Shown here: positions 48,286-61,475 of the stretch, in pieces
How positions within the stretch are numbered: position 1 is the first letter of the stretch
Layout of the letters: every line of letters begins with the position of its first letter
DNA from: Sarcophilus harrisii
Taxonomy: Eukaryota > Chordata > Mammalia > Dasyuromorphia > Dasyuridae
Length of the DNA stretch: 64,000 nucleotides
Direction of reading: 5' to 3'
Assembly: GCF_902635505.1 (NCBI RefSeq)
Contig: NC_045429.1
Span: 163,516,997-163,580,996 of the forward strand
Position numbers and translations under genes: made by a program
The notes under the pieces: model-generated
Seen by the model: the letters and a program-made list of their open reading frames with translations, nothing else
Database searches by the model: none
Told to the model about the DNA's origin: nothing

Positions 48286-49864
48286 TATATGAAAAGTATA
48301 ACATACATAGTTGCAACATATTTGATAGCATGTGTTGGAAAATAGCTATACACACATTAATATATACATGAGCACACACATACACACACACATATTGTAA
48401 TAGAGTGCTGGGCCTGGAATAAGGAAAACTCATCTTTGTGAATTTGAATTGGACCTCAGATACTTAACCCTGTTTGTTTGTCTTATTTGCTTCTCTGTAA
48501 AATGGAGAAGGAAATGGCAAACCACTCCAGCATCTTTGCCAAAACCCCAAATGTATCAAAAAGAGTTGGATATAACTGAAGAACAACCTAAAATCAATAT
48601 TGTCCCAGATTAATTTTATGGCTTTTTTAGATGATTAAAGTAGCTTCATATTAATGGAATAAGGAAATACTTGTAAAAGCAAATTAGATTCTGCTGTAAC
48701 TCCCACATTAGTAATATTATATTATTGAATTATATTGTTACTAATGAGGCAGCTACTTGATATAGTAAATATAATTATGGATTCTGAATCAGGAAGGGAT
48801 GAATACAAATCTAGCCTCAGACATTTTTATTCCTGAGCAAATCACTTCAACTCTTTTGCCTCAGTTTCTTCAACTGTAAAGTAGGGATGATAATAGCACC
48901 TACATCTTAGGGTTCACTTTGAAAATATTTATGAAGCATTTATCAGAATGCCTTAGGGTGGAGAACAAATAAATGCTTGTGAAAATTATTAATGAAGTAA
49001 TATCATAAGAAACAATAATAAAATGTATTTACACTAGAAAGAACACCTGTCGAATACCCTGGAGGATAAAGTAACCTTAGATAGTTCTCTCAATGACTGG
49101 AATATAGAGAAAGGCTAGAACTTCTAAGGCAGAAGACAATTGCTATTGAATGAATTCCTTTCACAGGGAGACAGTTTCCTTATTGGCTGTAAATGAGATT
49201 GATCCCTCACTTTATGATCTTAAGAAAAAAAGAAACAAAGGAACACAGAAATAAAGAAAGGAAGGAGGGAGGGAAGAAAGAAAGGAAGAAAAATAAGAAA
49301 AAGAAAGGGAGAAAGAGAGAAAAAGAGAAACAAAGAAAGAAAAAGAAAAAAAACAGCAGCAGCAAAATTCTATAACCCACAATTGAGTCAAAAACTTTTT
49401 AGGCCTTATGATTTCAAATAAATACGATTCTTAACTATATAATAGAAACTTATTTAAATTTATTATATGTGAAAATTTAAAAAAAAACTTTTAAAAGGGA
49501 GAAAGATATTGGAGATATTCTTGGAAAGAAGCAGAATAGACAAAATAAGGGTCTTATCTATTAGAAATGAAAGGCTAAGGGAAGAAGGGCATTAGATAGA
49601 ATTGTAAGATATTTATTAGAGAAGAAAAAATTACCCATTGGTCCAAGAGAAGAAAAATGAACAAAAATACATATAGAATGAGAAAAGACAGGAACAGGAG
49701 TGCAACTTTGAAGATTGCTGGTAAATATTATTCCCATATAATTTGTCATGGTAAATAAATTTCATCAAACATGAAACCTGAAATTGGACTTAGGATTGAA
49801 TGGAGAGAGGATAATAATTCACCTGTTTTATTGTACATTTTTCCCCAATTTTAAATCCTTCGAT
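48286..49864. other. 3' flank of pseudogene D, second part
   Basis: CORE SINE 48385-48600, MIR 48735-48990, purine tract 49223-49360, then 3' UTR-like sequence parallel to 12420-12800 and 37500-37874. Confidence 0.6.
49223..49360 (+). repeat. GAAA/GGAA purine tract
   Basis: About 138 bases almost wholly purine (aaagaaaggaaggagggagg…). Equivalent places in A (12265-12310) and C (37353-37380) are much shorter runs, so the tract expanded in unit D. Confidence 0.85.
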
Positions 49865-51111
49865 CTAAAACTTTAATTTTTTTTCAGAAAAAAAAATATA
49901 TTGCCAAAGAGTAACCTCTGAAAACTTTCCCAGTGACAATCAGTTTAATTACTCTTTGAAACCAAGGGTAAAAGAAAGCATAAATCAGAGGGTTCATGGT
50001 TGAGTTGTAATAGGCAAACTAAAGTAAAATTTCATAACTATATGTTGGGGTGATAAATCCTAGGTAAGGATAAAATATTGATTCATTAAAGTATGGGAAT
50101 CATGAAATCAGAAATGCATTCACTACAATGCCCAGGGTTTGGGCTGCTTTTCTCTCTCTCCTAGACATTCTGGTTTGTAACCCTCTGAGGATGACTCAGT
50201 TTTGCTGTTCATACTCAATCTTTCCAGCCTGTTGTTTAGCTACTAGAAAAATCTTACAAGAAAGAATGATCATAACAAGAGTGAGAATGAAAAACAACAG
50301 GAAGTCTATCAGTACCCAGGTTTGAGTCACAGCAGTCTGACAACCTCCCAAACAGGAGAGGCAATGACTAATTCCTCCAGTCCTTCATCATTGGTACCTG
50401 TGGAAAGAAGAGAAAAGCTAAATGTGATAGCAAGGAACCAGGAAAAGAAAATGCATAGTCCTGAAACCTACATAATGAATTTGGTTAGGTAAGTCAAAGG
50501 ATCAGTGACAGCAATGTATCTATCAGTAGAGATAAAGCACACATGAAAAATAGAATAACAAGATGACCTTTCAAAACAAGAATGAAATTTATAGTAACTT
50601 TTCCCAAATTATCAGCAATTCTCCACTGACCTCACCATGCTGAAGGGCATCACAATGGTTCCCACCAAAAAGTCAGCACAAGCCAAGGAGGAAATGAAAA
50701 AATTGATTGAAGAATGCAGTTGCCTACGAGATCAACCAAATCATTTCTAATGGAGCAGTAATGAACTGAACTAGCTATACCCAGAAAAAGAACTCTGTGA
50801 GATGACTAAAAACCATTACATTGAATTCCCAATCCCCTATATTTATGCACACCTGCATCTTTGATTTCCTTCACAAGCTAATTGTACAATAATTCAGAGT
50901 CTGATTCTTTTTGTACAGCAAAATAATGTTTTGGTCATGTATACTTATTGTGTATCTAAGTTATATTTTAATATATTTAACATCTACTGGTCATCCTGCC
51001 ATTTAGGGGAGGGGGTGGGGGGGGTAAGAGGTGAAAAATTGGAACAAGAGGTTTGGCAATTGTTAATGCTGTAAAGTTACCCATGTATATATCCTGTAAA
51101 TAAAAGGCTAT

Positions 51112-51142
<31 letters not shown>

Positions 51143-51324
51143 GAAGAATGCAGTTGCTTGAAGTGAAGGGGGTTTCTCAAGAGCAGTAGAGCCCCTGAGC
51201 CAAAAGCTAGGTAGAAGATGACCCGGGGTCCAGGTGAGTAGAAGGTTTTAATGCAAGATCCATAGATATTCTCATAACAGAGTTCTTGAAGTTCAAGATG
51301 GGACCCATTGCAGTTGCTTATCAT
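49865..51324 (-). pseudogene. TAAR9-like pseudogene (gene D) interrupted by an L1
   Basis: Minus-strand TAAR closest to A and C. It still begins [11 protein letters not shown]…[13 protein letters not shown] at 51324, but the frame is lost soon after. A deletion of about 30 bases removes part of TM1 near 51168-51180 (compare 38750-38785 in C). An L1 3' end splits TM2 at 50724-51142. Small indels follow, for example in ECL2 near 50350-50370 and in TM7 near 50060-50085. The recognisable remainder includes the TM2-TM3 region (50590-50700), TM5-ICL3 (50150-50330) and the C-terminal region (49900-49990). The 3' end is set by alignment to the stop of C. Not translatable as a receptor. Confidence 0.92.
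50724..51142 (+). mobile_element. L1 3' UTR insertion in pseudogene D, 15-bp target duplication
   Basis: Flanked by the exact repeat gaagaatgcagttgc (50709-50723 and 51143-51157). Holds an L1 3' UTR ('ccatttaggggagggggtgg', 'gtaaataaaaggctatt') and an A-tail of more than 20 (51118-51142). The long pure A-tail and perfect duplication suggest it is recent. It is on the strand opposite to the receptor. Confidence 0.9.
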
Positions 51325-53344
51325 TCTTCTTTCTCAGCTTCTAAGTATATATTTCCTGGTAATCACACAAAAGTCATTAACATTTCCAATATTCCTGAAA
51401 AGAAGATAAATGCATATTTATACAAGTCAATCACCATCCTTCATGAATTATGACCCATTTCATTAAGATATTTGAAAAGCACTTACCACTTTGCCTGGAA
51501 CAATAGGCATTATATAAATGTTAATCTCTTCCCTCTTTCCTATAAACACTGAAGCCCCCCTCCCCTGTTATACTCAATATGTGTAAGTTCCAGGTAGCTC
51601 CCTGGAGGCCTCAGAATCAGCCAGAGTCAGGATAAGCAAAAGTCCTCCGTCTTTAGGGGAAAAAGTGAAGGGGATGGACAAAACTGCCACAAGCTCTCCA
51701 CCAACTTCCCTTCTCCTTGTCCTCCTCCAAAGTGATTCTGCCTTGTCTCACTCCACCCTCTAATCCCTCCTAAATTATCTGTATATACCAAAAGATCAAG
51801 CCAGCACTGAACAGTGAGAAGAGCCATTGTATATATGTTTGTACATATGTGTTTATGTGTATATATGTTTATACACACATGAGATGCTAGTATATACATG
51901 TTTGTATACACATCAGTAGCTATATGTATAGTATATATTTTTATATGTAGCTGAAATTTCAAAACTTAAATTTACAGTGTTCTTTAGGACACTGACTATA
52001 TCAATGTGAGAAACTTCCACTATGGACACATCTTTCTACAAAACAAATCAATAGCTTTTGTACAATTTACAGTGTTATAGATGACAGGTTGGGAAAGGTA
52101 CTGAGAGACTAAAAGACTATTTCATAAACCAACATGTGTTAGAACTCAGGGTTTTAATTACAAAGCGAACCTTCTAAATTCAGTGCTGCTCCTTCATATT
52201 TATGGTCACATAAAACTATTAATGTAGTTTTAAACTTTATGAGTATAAGTCTACAATAAGAATTTTGCAATATCATATATACATAATTATATATAATGTA
52301 CATTATGTATTCTATATATTTATACACATTTATATGTATATACATATAACATTTCTCTCTGTGCATGTATATATGTATGTGTGTGTGTGTGTGTATGATG
52401 TGTCTGCATTGTATAGGAAATATCAGAACAAGATGCTAGAGTTAAAGCTCAAGGGTGGGGAATCCTCACATGTTTGAGGTAGATATAACCCTCACTTACT
52501 GATGGATTTAAGGACTGTCTCTTACTCTCAACTTGGTTAGCTTCTCTTCCAAGATAATCTTAGCCAGGTTTGGTTGTTATGCATGCTATAGCTTCTGAGA
52601 GCTACAGATGAGATTTGGGTGGCAGCTAGAAATCAAAGGTGCATTAGGAGCACTTAAAAAGACAAAACAAATCAGCATACCAGAGGTTCTAGTCTTCCTG
52701 GAACACCCCAAACATCCCTGGACTAGACTTATCTGTCATTTCATTGCTGTGAGGAATGGATGGTGTGGAAACTCCATCTGACAGCTGATGACTTGCTTAT
52801 CACTTATAATAATTGAGAGCTGGCTGTGGGCACTGAAAGTATATGTGACTGGCCCTTGATCACAAGTGTATTAAATGTCAAAGGTGGGAAAAGATCCCAA
52901 GACCCCAAGTCAAGATTCTGACTCCAAAACCAAGCCTCAATCCACTATACCATGTTGCTTCTCTCCAAATTAATTTTAAATAAGGAGATAGTCCTGTTCT
53001 AAGTATATAGTAACTTAACTGCAACAAAATACACATAAGTAATAGAAAGACAGTTAGTCCCTGTTTGGGTAGATAGGTGTGTAGTGGGTAGAGAGCTGAT
53101 CTGGAACCAGGAAGACTCATTTTTCTGAGTCCAAGTCTGGCCTCAGATACTTTCTAGCTATGTGACCCTGGGCAAGTCACTTAATCCTATTTGCCTCAGT
53201 TCCTCACCAGTAAAATAAGCTGAAAAAAAAAAAGAAATGGCAAACCACTAGTATTTTTGCTAAGAAAATTCCAAAAGGGGTCAAGAAGAGTGAGACATGA
53301 CTGAAATTGCTGAATAAAAAAGCCCTGTTAAAATAAGCAGTTTC
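51325..53344. other. Upstream flank of pseudogene D
   Basis: The splice acceptor-like ttatcttcttttcag (near 51396-51410, minus strand) is kept. The TATA-like element and donor seen in A and C are missing; the partial LTR 51582-51830 lies in their place. (GT)n at 52376-52396. Unit flank 52440-53060 as in C. CORE SINE 53070-53320. Confidence 0.6.
51582..51830 (-). mobile_element. Partial LTR, same family as 24829-25181
   Basis: 'gtagctccctggaggcctca', 'cagccagagtcaggataagc' and 'caagctctccaccaacttcc' match the 3' part of the solo LTR at 24829-25181. Only part of the LTR is present. Fossil. Confidence 0.75.
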
Positions 53345-54066
53345 ATGAATGGATTCAACCATTCTGGAGAACAGTTTGGAACTATGCTCAAAAAGGCATC
53401 AAATTGTGCAGTGTTTCTACTGGGATTATATCCCAAAGAGATCTTAAAGGATAGAAAGGGACCCACATATGCAAAAATGTTTGTGGCAGCCCTCTTTGTA
53501 GTGGCAAGAAACTGGAAACTGAATCAATGCCCATCAGTTGGAGAATGGCTGAATAAGTTATGGTATATCAATGTTATGGAATATTATTGTTCTGTAAGAA
53601 ATGACCAGCAAGATGATTTCAGAGAAACTTGGAGAGACCTACATGAACTGATGCTAAGTGAAAATAACAGAACAGGTAATCATTATACCCAGAAACTACA
53701 AGACTATACAACTATCAGTTCTGATGGACATGACTCTCTTCAACATTGAAATGATTCAAATCAGTTCCACTTGTGCAGTGATGAAGAGAGAACTATGGAA
53801 ACAGAGTGTGGAACACAACATAGCATTCTCACTCTCTGTTGTTATTTCCTTGCATTTTGTTTTTTTTTTCTCAGATTTTCTTTTTCTTCCTTCTTGATCT
53901 CTTGTGCAACAAGATAACTGAACAAACATTTAACATGTATTGGACTACCTGCCAGTTAGGGGAGGGGGTGAGGAGGAGGGGAAAATTTAGAACAAAAGGT
54001 TTTGCAAGGGTCAATAGTGGAAAAATTACCCATGCATATGCTTTGTAAATAACAAGCTTTAAAAAA
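53345..54066 (+). mobile_element. L1 3' end, 5'-truncated
   Basis: Plus strand. ORF2's last part is open for 134 codons (53345-53749: FLLGLYPKEILKDRKGP, GEWLNKLWYINVMEYYCSVR), then 3' UTR ('gccagttaggggagggggtg') and 'ctttgtaaataacaagcttt' plus a short A-run. Imperfect target duplication around 'aaaataagcagtttc' (53330) and 'gagcacagtttc' (54071). Absent from the matching place in A (15893). Confidence 0.85.
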
Positions 54067-54515
54067 ACATGAGCACAGTTTCTAAGTATCACAGACCTTT
54101 CTCAGACACAAAAGAGGAGAAAAATCAATGTCTCAAAACAATGCCAATGTGGATACATCTAGACTGTCTCTGAGCATATAGTATTTATACTTCTAGGTCA
54201 TTTTCCTTTGTTCTTCTAATAAGTAATGGGGGCATAAACTTGTATTTTCAGCCTATTTTTATTTCAAAAGTTAACATCGAAGCAATGGCCCTTTAGAACT
54301 TTATCCAGGTTCCTGGAGATGCTGGACCTTTAGTGAAACCTCCCTACCACCATTGGCAATATCATAACTGACAACTGTCACCTTTCCCAAAGGAAAGAGC
54401 CACTTCTTGTTCCTGACCCCTAACTCTATTGAAACAATTGTGGAAGCTAGCTGGAAGGGAAAAAGTCAGAAATAAAATCATGAGTAAATGCTCCAGAAAG
54501 CCTCTCTAAAGTAGG

Positions 54516-54578
<63 letters not shown>

Positions 54579-55610
54579 GTAATAAGTAATAATAATTTAT
54601 GCATAAAAGCTTATTGACTGATTGATTTATTGACTGAAGCTAAATCTACTTCTTTCAGTCACATCGGGTCAATGTGCTTGGTCAAGCATCCCATTTCTGG
54701 GATGCAAGGTAGGTCTTCAGCTCCTACCTTCCAAAGGTAAGACAGAAGCTAAATGAATGTAACTGAAGGATAACTGGACCTGGACTCAGAAAGACCTGTG
54801 TTCAAATGCTGCCACTTATTAGCTGTGTAACTCCAGGCATGTCATTTAACCATTCCTTGGCTCAGTTTCTTCATCTGTAAAATGGACCTAATAATAGATC
54901 TATCTCTCTGTATTGTTGTGAAATTAAATACTATTTGGAACTCACTCTATAAATGCTAGTATTTTAATATCATTATTGTTATTGTTGTACCTCTACTTTC
55001 ATTGGAATTTTTAGTTAGGATGGTAAATTTTAAATTTAGGATGATAAATTTGGTAGGATGCTTTCTGCTGATAAATGGGGCTATGCCTCCCCTGAATCAG
55101 AGATGACTTGGAAGAAAGCTTGTATGTAAATAAGATATTGTGTTTCATAAGACAAATAACAATAGCTAACATTTACATAGTATTTTAAAGTTTTTCAAGC
55201 ATTTCTCCAGGGTCACACAGGTATTAAGTGTCTGTTGTAGCATTGAAATTGGGGTCTTTCTCTCTCCAAGTCTGCTTTTCTACCAGTGACACCAATCAGT
55301 TGCCTCCCTCTGCCAGGAAAGAGCTGGGCCATGGGCTTGGATCCTAGCAAGAGGATACATGACCAAGGACCAACAAATAATCTAGTTGTTACTTATGCAT
55401 TTCCAATTGAACATATCAAAAGCAAATTTCATTCTCCTTCCTCTCCAATCCACAATCCTCTAAACTTTTCTATGACTATCAAAAGCATCCTCCTCCTTCT
55501 TGTCATTTAGGCTTACAACCTCAATTTATCAATAAGCATTAAGTGCCCACTGTGTCAAGAATTGTGAATCTCAGAATTACTTTCAACTCTTAGTTGTTAA
55601 TCACCCCACA
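54067..55610. other. Near-copy of the upstream flank of A
   Basis: Parallels 15893-17400 with few differences; MIR at 54760-54965. The (TA)n at 54518-54572 is present only in this copy. No gene. Confidence 0.6.
54518..54572 (+). repeat. (TA)n microsatellite
   Basis: About 55 bases of TA. The A copy (near 16375) reads gattcttgataaatgc with no repeat, so it arose after the block duplication. Confidence 0.95.
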
Positions 55611-56330
55611 TATTCATCTATTAGTCACTCCCACTAAGTCCTTGACTTGATCATCTATTTCCCATGACTGAATATACTTGTTAAAATCAGAGTTTAGTGC
55701 AGAAATGCATTTTAATTGATAGAGAAGTGAGAACAGGTAGAAAGGATGAAGTTAGAGAGGGAAGGTATGTTCAGGAATATATTCAAGAAGATACGAATCA
55801 TAAGGAAAACATCTAATGGTGAACTAAATCCTTGGTTTGATCATTTATTTCCCATTACCTAATATACTGATTTAAATCAAATTTTGAATATGGCCATGAG
55901 AGTAAGGAACAATTATGTTTAAAGTCTTAAATAGGTTCCTTATTGACAGTATCTTGGAGCAGAACTAGAATGTTGTCCTTCAAGCCTTCCCAAGAGGGAA
56001 AGAGGTAAGTGGAAGTACAAAAGTCAATCTGAGACCCAATTTTTTTCTCAGGTACACATATTGTGACTGCTAATAGTCCTGAATATATATCTTTCATGCT
56101 TATTGATGGGGAACTAATAAAAAGAGATATAGCTAAGCTAAGGCTTAGCAGATAAAAATTTGATAATCTTTAGAAGTGTTTTCTGAATTAACTGAAGTAA
56201 TTGATATATCAATTTAGTGTCTTGATTTTTTACACATTAATTGCAGTGAATAATAAAAAAAAGTGAAATTGAATATTAAATAGTCTGAAGGAATAATGGA
56301 TAGGTTGCTTTTTTAAATTCAGGAAGACCT
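55611..56330. other. Unclassified gene-free stretch
   Basis: No ORF or repeat recognised. It replaces the 17.4-25.8 kb interval of the A-B block. Confidence 0.4.
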
Positions 56331-56590
56331 TGTAAAGGACTGAAAGTCTGAATAGGTGTACTTGAATCAGACAACAGAGTACTTAAGGCTAATTGCCTAT
56401 TTGATATGAGAAAATTACTTTATTAGCATTATATTTAGATAAATGGCTCTTCTCACAGTTGAAGCTGACTGAATGTTTGGTGTTAAGAGAATGGTAGGCA
56501 AGGATTTGAGGGAGGGGCGAGAGGGTCACTTTGTGGCAGGAAAAGGAGGAGAGAAGTTGGTAACTTTTGACTCAAGACAAAAATAGAAGG
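56331..56590 (+). mobile_element. Partial LTR, same family as 24829-25181
   Basis: Starts tgtaaaggactgaaagtctg and keeps 'gaatcagacaacagagtact' and 'ggctaattgcctatttgata' as in the solo LTR (minus strand of 25181 downward). Runs into an L1. Fossil. Confidence 0.75.
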
Positions 56591-56594
56591 ATTG

Positions 56595-57390
56595 GGAATT
56601 CTATGTAGTGGTTCACAGTCATCTCCCAGAGTTCTTTCTCTCAGTGTAGCTGGTTCTATTCATTATTGAACAAATGGAACTGATTTGGTTCATCTCAATG
56701 TTGAAGAGAGCCATGTCCATCCGAATTGATCATCATATAGTATTGTTGTTGAAGTATATAATGATCTTCTGGTCTTGCTCATTTCACTCAGCATCAGTTC
56801 ACATAAGTCTCTCCAGGCCTTTCTGAAATCATCCTGCTGGTCATTTCTTACAGAACAATAATATTCCATAACATTCATATACCACAATTTATTCAGCTAT
56901 TCTACAATTGATGGACATCCACCCAGTTTCCAGTTTCTGGCCACTACAAAAAGAACTGCCACAAACATTCTTGCACATGCAGTTCCCTTTCCCTTCTTTA
57001 AAATCTCTTTGGGGTATAAGCCCAGTAGTAACACTGCTGGATCAAAGAGTATGCACAGTTTGATAACTTTTTGAGCATAGTTTGAAATTGCTCTCCAGAA
57101 TGGCTGGATGTATTCACAATTCTACCAACAATGTATCAGTGTCCCAGTTTTCCCACAACCCCTCCAACATTCCGCATTATCTTTCCCTGTCATTCTAGCC
57201 AGTCTGACAGGTGTGTAGTGGTATCTCAGAGTTGTCTTAATTTGCATTTCTCTGATTAATAATGACTTGGAGCATCTTTTCATATAGCTAGAAATAGTTT
57301 AAATTTCTTCATCTGAGAATTGTCTGTTCATATCCTTTGACCATTTATCAATTGGAGAATGGCTTGATTTCTTATAAATTAGAGTCATGG
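56595..57390 (-). mobile_element. L1 ORF2/3' UTR fragment
   Basis: Minus strand. 'tgctcatttcactcagcatc', 'cctgctggtcatttcttaca' and 'ctctccagaatggctggatg' match the L1 at 45493. A 65-codon open piece (56690-56887) ends ORF2. 5'-truncated near 57390 ('cttataaattagagtcat'). Confidence 0.8.
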
Positions 57391-58533
57391 CGGCCTTTTT
57401 GTTACAAAATATTCCCTACCCCACCCCCAAATCTCTATCTCAGAATACAATACATACATCTTGCTTTTAATAAAACTATTCCGTGTTATCTTTCCCTGAC
57501 AGAAATATTTTCAAGAGAAATTAAAGTTATGTGAAAGATAGATTGGAGTAGGGAATGATTTCAAACTAGGAGATTATGTAGGAAATGTTTCATGTGATCT
57601 TGGTGATTTTATATTCTGAACCATATTCATGGTAGTATAAATGATGAGACTTTTATAAGAGATGTGGAAATATCCTTCTTAGGTCCTTCCTTCACTTAAA
57701 TACCTAAACTGGCTCCCCCTAGCTTGGCAGACAAATTCTAGAGCTAGATATTAAAGACCCTCAATAGTCTGACACCAATGGACATTCCCATCCTTAGAAT
57801 ACTTCTCAGAAAGTGTTCTAGGTAAACCTCAGTATATTTAATCATAGGATCAAACATTTAGGACTGGATAGGTCCTTAATTCTTATCAATTTATACTTGA
57901 GGAAAATAAGACCTAGAAAATCTAGTGATTTATTCAGAGATTATGACAGAGGCAAAATTTGAATCTTAATCCTTAGAATCCCAATGTAGGGTTCTTTTTC
58001 ATTGGAGCACACTACTTCTGACCAATTTTTGTCTCATCCTCACTTCTCCTGTTTTCGTATCTTTGCTCGTCCTATCCAGTTTTTTTTCTTGGAATGTACT
58101 TTCCTCCCTTCTCAATCTATTGAAGTACTTTCCTCAAGCACCATTTTATCCTTCAAGTAATTTCAGACTCTGAATTCCCTACCTTCTTGAGTGAGAGCAA
58201 TCTCTATGACCTCCTATCCTTGACCAAACTAGAACGGTAGCCCATATAGTGAATAGAGCATTAGATTTGAACTTAAGAAGACATGAATCCTAATTCTGCC
58301 TCAGACTTTTACTAACTGTGTGACGATACTGGGCAATCATTGCACCTCTCAAGGCTCTAATTTGTTCACAAAATAAGAACATTGGATGCCATGACTTCTA
58401 AGTCTAAATTGATGCTTCTATCCTTAGAACTTTTAACTTGACTCCCTTGTTTGGGCTTATTTTATTTTTCTTTGTATTTCACTTATTGGTGTGTATAGCT
58501 TTCAGTTAGACTATAAAACATATCGTGTGTGTG

Positions 58534-58568
<35 letters not shown>

Positions 58569-60431
58569 GTATGATTCTGTTATTGTTGTTCAGCTTTTTT
58601 GATCTCTTCATGATCCCAGTTGAGGTTTTACTAGCAATTCATTTTATAGGTGAGGAAATTGAGGCAAAAAGAGTTATGTTTGTCCAAGGTCACACAAGTA
58701 ATTAGTATCTGAATCAGGTTTTAAACTCAAGTCTTCCTGATTCTAGCTTCAGTGCTCTCTCCCCTATACCATCTACATATCTTATGTATGTAAATATCCA
58801 AATATCATTTATGTAATCTTTGTATCTCCAGATTGTGACACAATGACTATCAAATAAGTAGGGTTTAAAGAAATTTTTGTTAAATTTACAAGTGAACTAA
58901 TAATGTTGTAATATCATTAACAACAAAAATTTAATGAACTTCAGCATCACTTGTATGTGGGCTTCCTGCTAGGGATTACTGAATGAAGTCATAGAGTAAC
59001 TAGCAGGACAGTGGGCCCACCAGTCTGGATTTATGGGAACTAATAGCCCATTCACATGTACCCAAACATGAAATTTTCTACCTGCCAACCAACACCGAAA
59101 GAAGGATGTATACAGTGTGCTAAGCTTGGGAACTTCCATGTTAAGTTTTAGTATAATGAACTCAATGACACAATATAAAACAACATGAATTTTTTTTCCT
59201 TTGTGGAAGGAATTAAAAAATGTCATTGCCAGAGAGAAACTTGTAATCTATGACATACATATATACTTAAGTAAAAAGTCATATGGCATTTTCTTCTGAA
59301 AAAGAGAAAGTTGAAAAATGATTTCTTCTCATGTACATATTCTATGTTCTCTAATTTAATTGTAGGGAAAGGATGATTTATTGTATGTTTATGTATCACT
59401 CAGGTTGTTGGATTATAGTATTATGTATTTGTCCAGTAAAAATATTTGTTGAATTGTAAACTTTGCCAAAACAAAATCAAGAAAAACACTGTAATAGTTT
59501 ACATTCCTCTAAGCAAAACAAAAATAAAAAAGCATCAATAATCAATTGCAGTTTAGTTTCCTCATATGAAAAGAAAAAAGTCTAGAGACATATACTCAGC
59601 CAAAATACTTTGTAAATGAATTGAATAAAATGGTTCAAAGTAGCATCAGCAGAGCACAAAATTTTCAGAGTGTAAGGAAAAAGTGGTATCAGGGAATTTT
59701 CAAGCCCTGTGTCAGCCAGGAAAGAGATGGGGGGGGGGGATGTGGTATTGCTATACCAGCTAGGGAACAGAGATAGTATCAATAAGACAACCATTTTTAG
59801 AAAATGATCTCCCACATATCACACTCTAGAACTTAATGTAATTTAGTACCCAATAAAAATTGCTCTGGTCAGGGTGTTACTTGATTAATATTACAAGGAA
59901 ATATTCAATTGTACTTTTTCCTTAGGCAGGAAGAGAAAGAAAATCAGGCTTTTTCCAGAGGCTACCAAGCTGTGCGGGCAATCAGGAACAGGTAGGAACT
60001 AGTACACACAAATGAAAATTGAACAAATAGGGAGAGGCAGAATTGTGAGAGTTGAGACATTTCTCATGATCTTGGGAAATTTTGGAGACAAAAAAATGAA
60101 AAAAAAGAAGAAGCATGATTTAAAAACACACATGAGAAAAAAAAGAGTAGTGGAATCAAAGAAATAAGTGAGCCAATAAGTCAAGGTGTTGTTTAGAGCA
60201 AAAGGAATAATGTTAATCTTTGTATTATCTGTTAGGAATTTTTTTTGATACTATAAGAAGCACATAACTTCCAAAATTCCGAAAAGCATTATGACCTGGC
60301 TAAAAGGGAAAAATGATTCCTTTTTCATCTTTTCTAAGAGGTTTGCTAATTTATTTTAGTCATTTAGTAATTCTCAATTAATAAAAGAGAATAGTTTAGA
60401 AAATTGTAAATATCAGGAGAAATTCAAGTTT
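57391..60431. other. 3' flank of TAAR gene E
   Basis: Parallels 25861-28966 from about 57500. L2-like piece 57670-57850, MIR-like pieces 57850-58020 and 58240-58400, TG/TA microsatellite 58523-58572, minus SINE 58580-58785, G-run 59729-59738. No other gene. Confidence 0.6.
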
Positions 60432-61475
60432 CTATTCTTGTTCAGAAAACAAATTCATGACTGAAGAGTCATTCTGTAAGATTTTGCCAGTGATAATGAG
60501 TTTTATAGCTTTCCGAAACCACGGGTAAGAGAAAGCATAAATCAGGGGATTCACAGATGAGTTATAATAAGTAAACCAACAGCAAATCTCATAGACATAT
60601 GTAGGGGTAATGAAACCAAGAAATGCATCAATTAATGAGTCAAGTGAGTAGGGTAACCATGAAATTAGAAAAGCAATTACAGCAATGCCCAGTGTTTTTG
60701 CTGCTTTTCTCTCCCTCTTGGCTACTCTGGCTTTGTAACTATCTGAGGATGAAGATTCCCCTTTGCTACTTGTGTTTTCTATCTTCCTAGCCTGAAATTT
60801 AACTATGAGAAAAATCTTAGAATAAAGAATAATCATAACTATACTGGGTATGAAAAACAACAGAAAATCTATTATGATCCAGTTTTGATTCACAGCAATC
60901 TGACATCCTCCCACACAGGTGAGAGCACTTACTAATTCCTCCAGTCCATCATCATTGATACCTGTGTAAAAAACAGAACCACTGTAAGACATGGTGATGG
61001 TCCAGGAAAGAGCAATGCATAGTCCAGAGAGAGAGTTGGTGAACTTGGTTGGATAGACAAGAGGGTCTGTAACAGCAATATATCTATCAATAGAGATGAA
61101 ACACAAGTGAAAGACAGAAATATAACAAAATGCCACATCCAAAGTGCTATGCAGTTTACAGTAACTCTCCCCAAAATACCAGCAACTCTCCACTGACCTG
61201 ACCATGCTGAAGGGCATAACAAAGACTCCCACAAAAAAATCAGCACAAGACAAGGAGGCAATGAGAAAATTGGCTGGAGAGTGCAGCTGCTTGAAGTGAA
61301 GAATGGAAATCATGACCAAAAGGTTTCCAAACACAGCCAGCAAAATTCCAGAACCAAAAGCCAGGTAGATCAGGAGTCGGGATCCCAGGGAGTAGGGAGT
61401 CTGAATGCAGGACCCATTGATGTTCTCATAACAGAACTGTTCAGCTGCAGACTGGGAACTATTGCTGCTTCTCAT
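60432..61475 (-). CDS. Trace amine-associated receptor, TAAR6/TAAR8-like (gene E)
   Basis: Complete 347-residue TAAR. Seen: glycosylation sites N5-S-S and N20-G-S; C106 to ECL2 cysteine; Asp3.32 (D113, STLDVAF); D130-R-Y; TM5 Asp (D203, IIIDFLLFF); ICL3 [21 protein letters not shown]6 FLISWLPY; and the signature [16 protein letters not shown], with all fixed positions of the TAAR motif kept. The start aligns with gene B's preferred start and no in-frame ATG competes. [18 protein letters not shown] and the ending MNLFSEQE place it with TAAR6/8. It is the block-duplicate of gene B and shares its flanks on both sides. Both acidic ligand-site residues are present, so it is predicted, like B, to respond to diamine-type odours (inference from TAAR6/8 work). 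Confidence 0.95.
   Translation of the reverse strand: MRSSNSSQSAAEQFCYENINGSCIQTPYSLGSRLLIYLAFGSGILLAVFGNLLVMISILHFKQLHSPANFLIASLSCADFFVGVFVMPFSMVRSVESCWYFGESYCKLHSTLDVAFCYISVFHLCFISIDRYIAVTDPLVYPTKFTNSLSGLCIALSWTITMSYSGSVFYTGINDDGLEELVSALTCVGGCQIAVNQNWIIIDFLLFFIPSIVMIILYSKIFLIVKFQARKIENTSSKGESSSSDSYKARVAKRERKAAKTLGIAVIAFLISWLPYSLDSLIDAFLGFITPTYVYEICCWFTYYNSSVNPLIYAFSYPWFRKAIKLIITGKILQNDSSVMNLFSEQE

Noticed and set aside
49193-49375. 60-codon Lys/Glu-rich ORF
   Set aside because: Translation of the purine tract.
53345-53749. 134-codon plus-strand ORF
   Set aside because: Same L1 ORF2 C-terminal wording (LLGLYPKEIL, MEYYCSVR); a LINE fragment.
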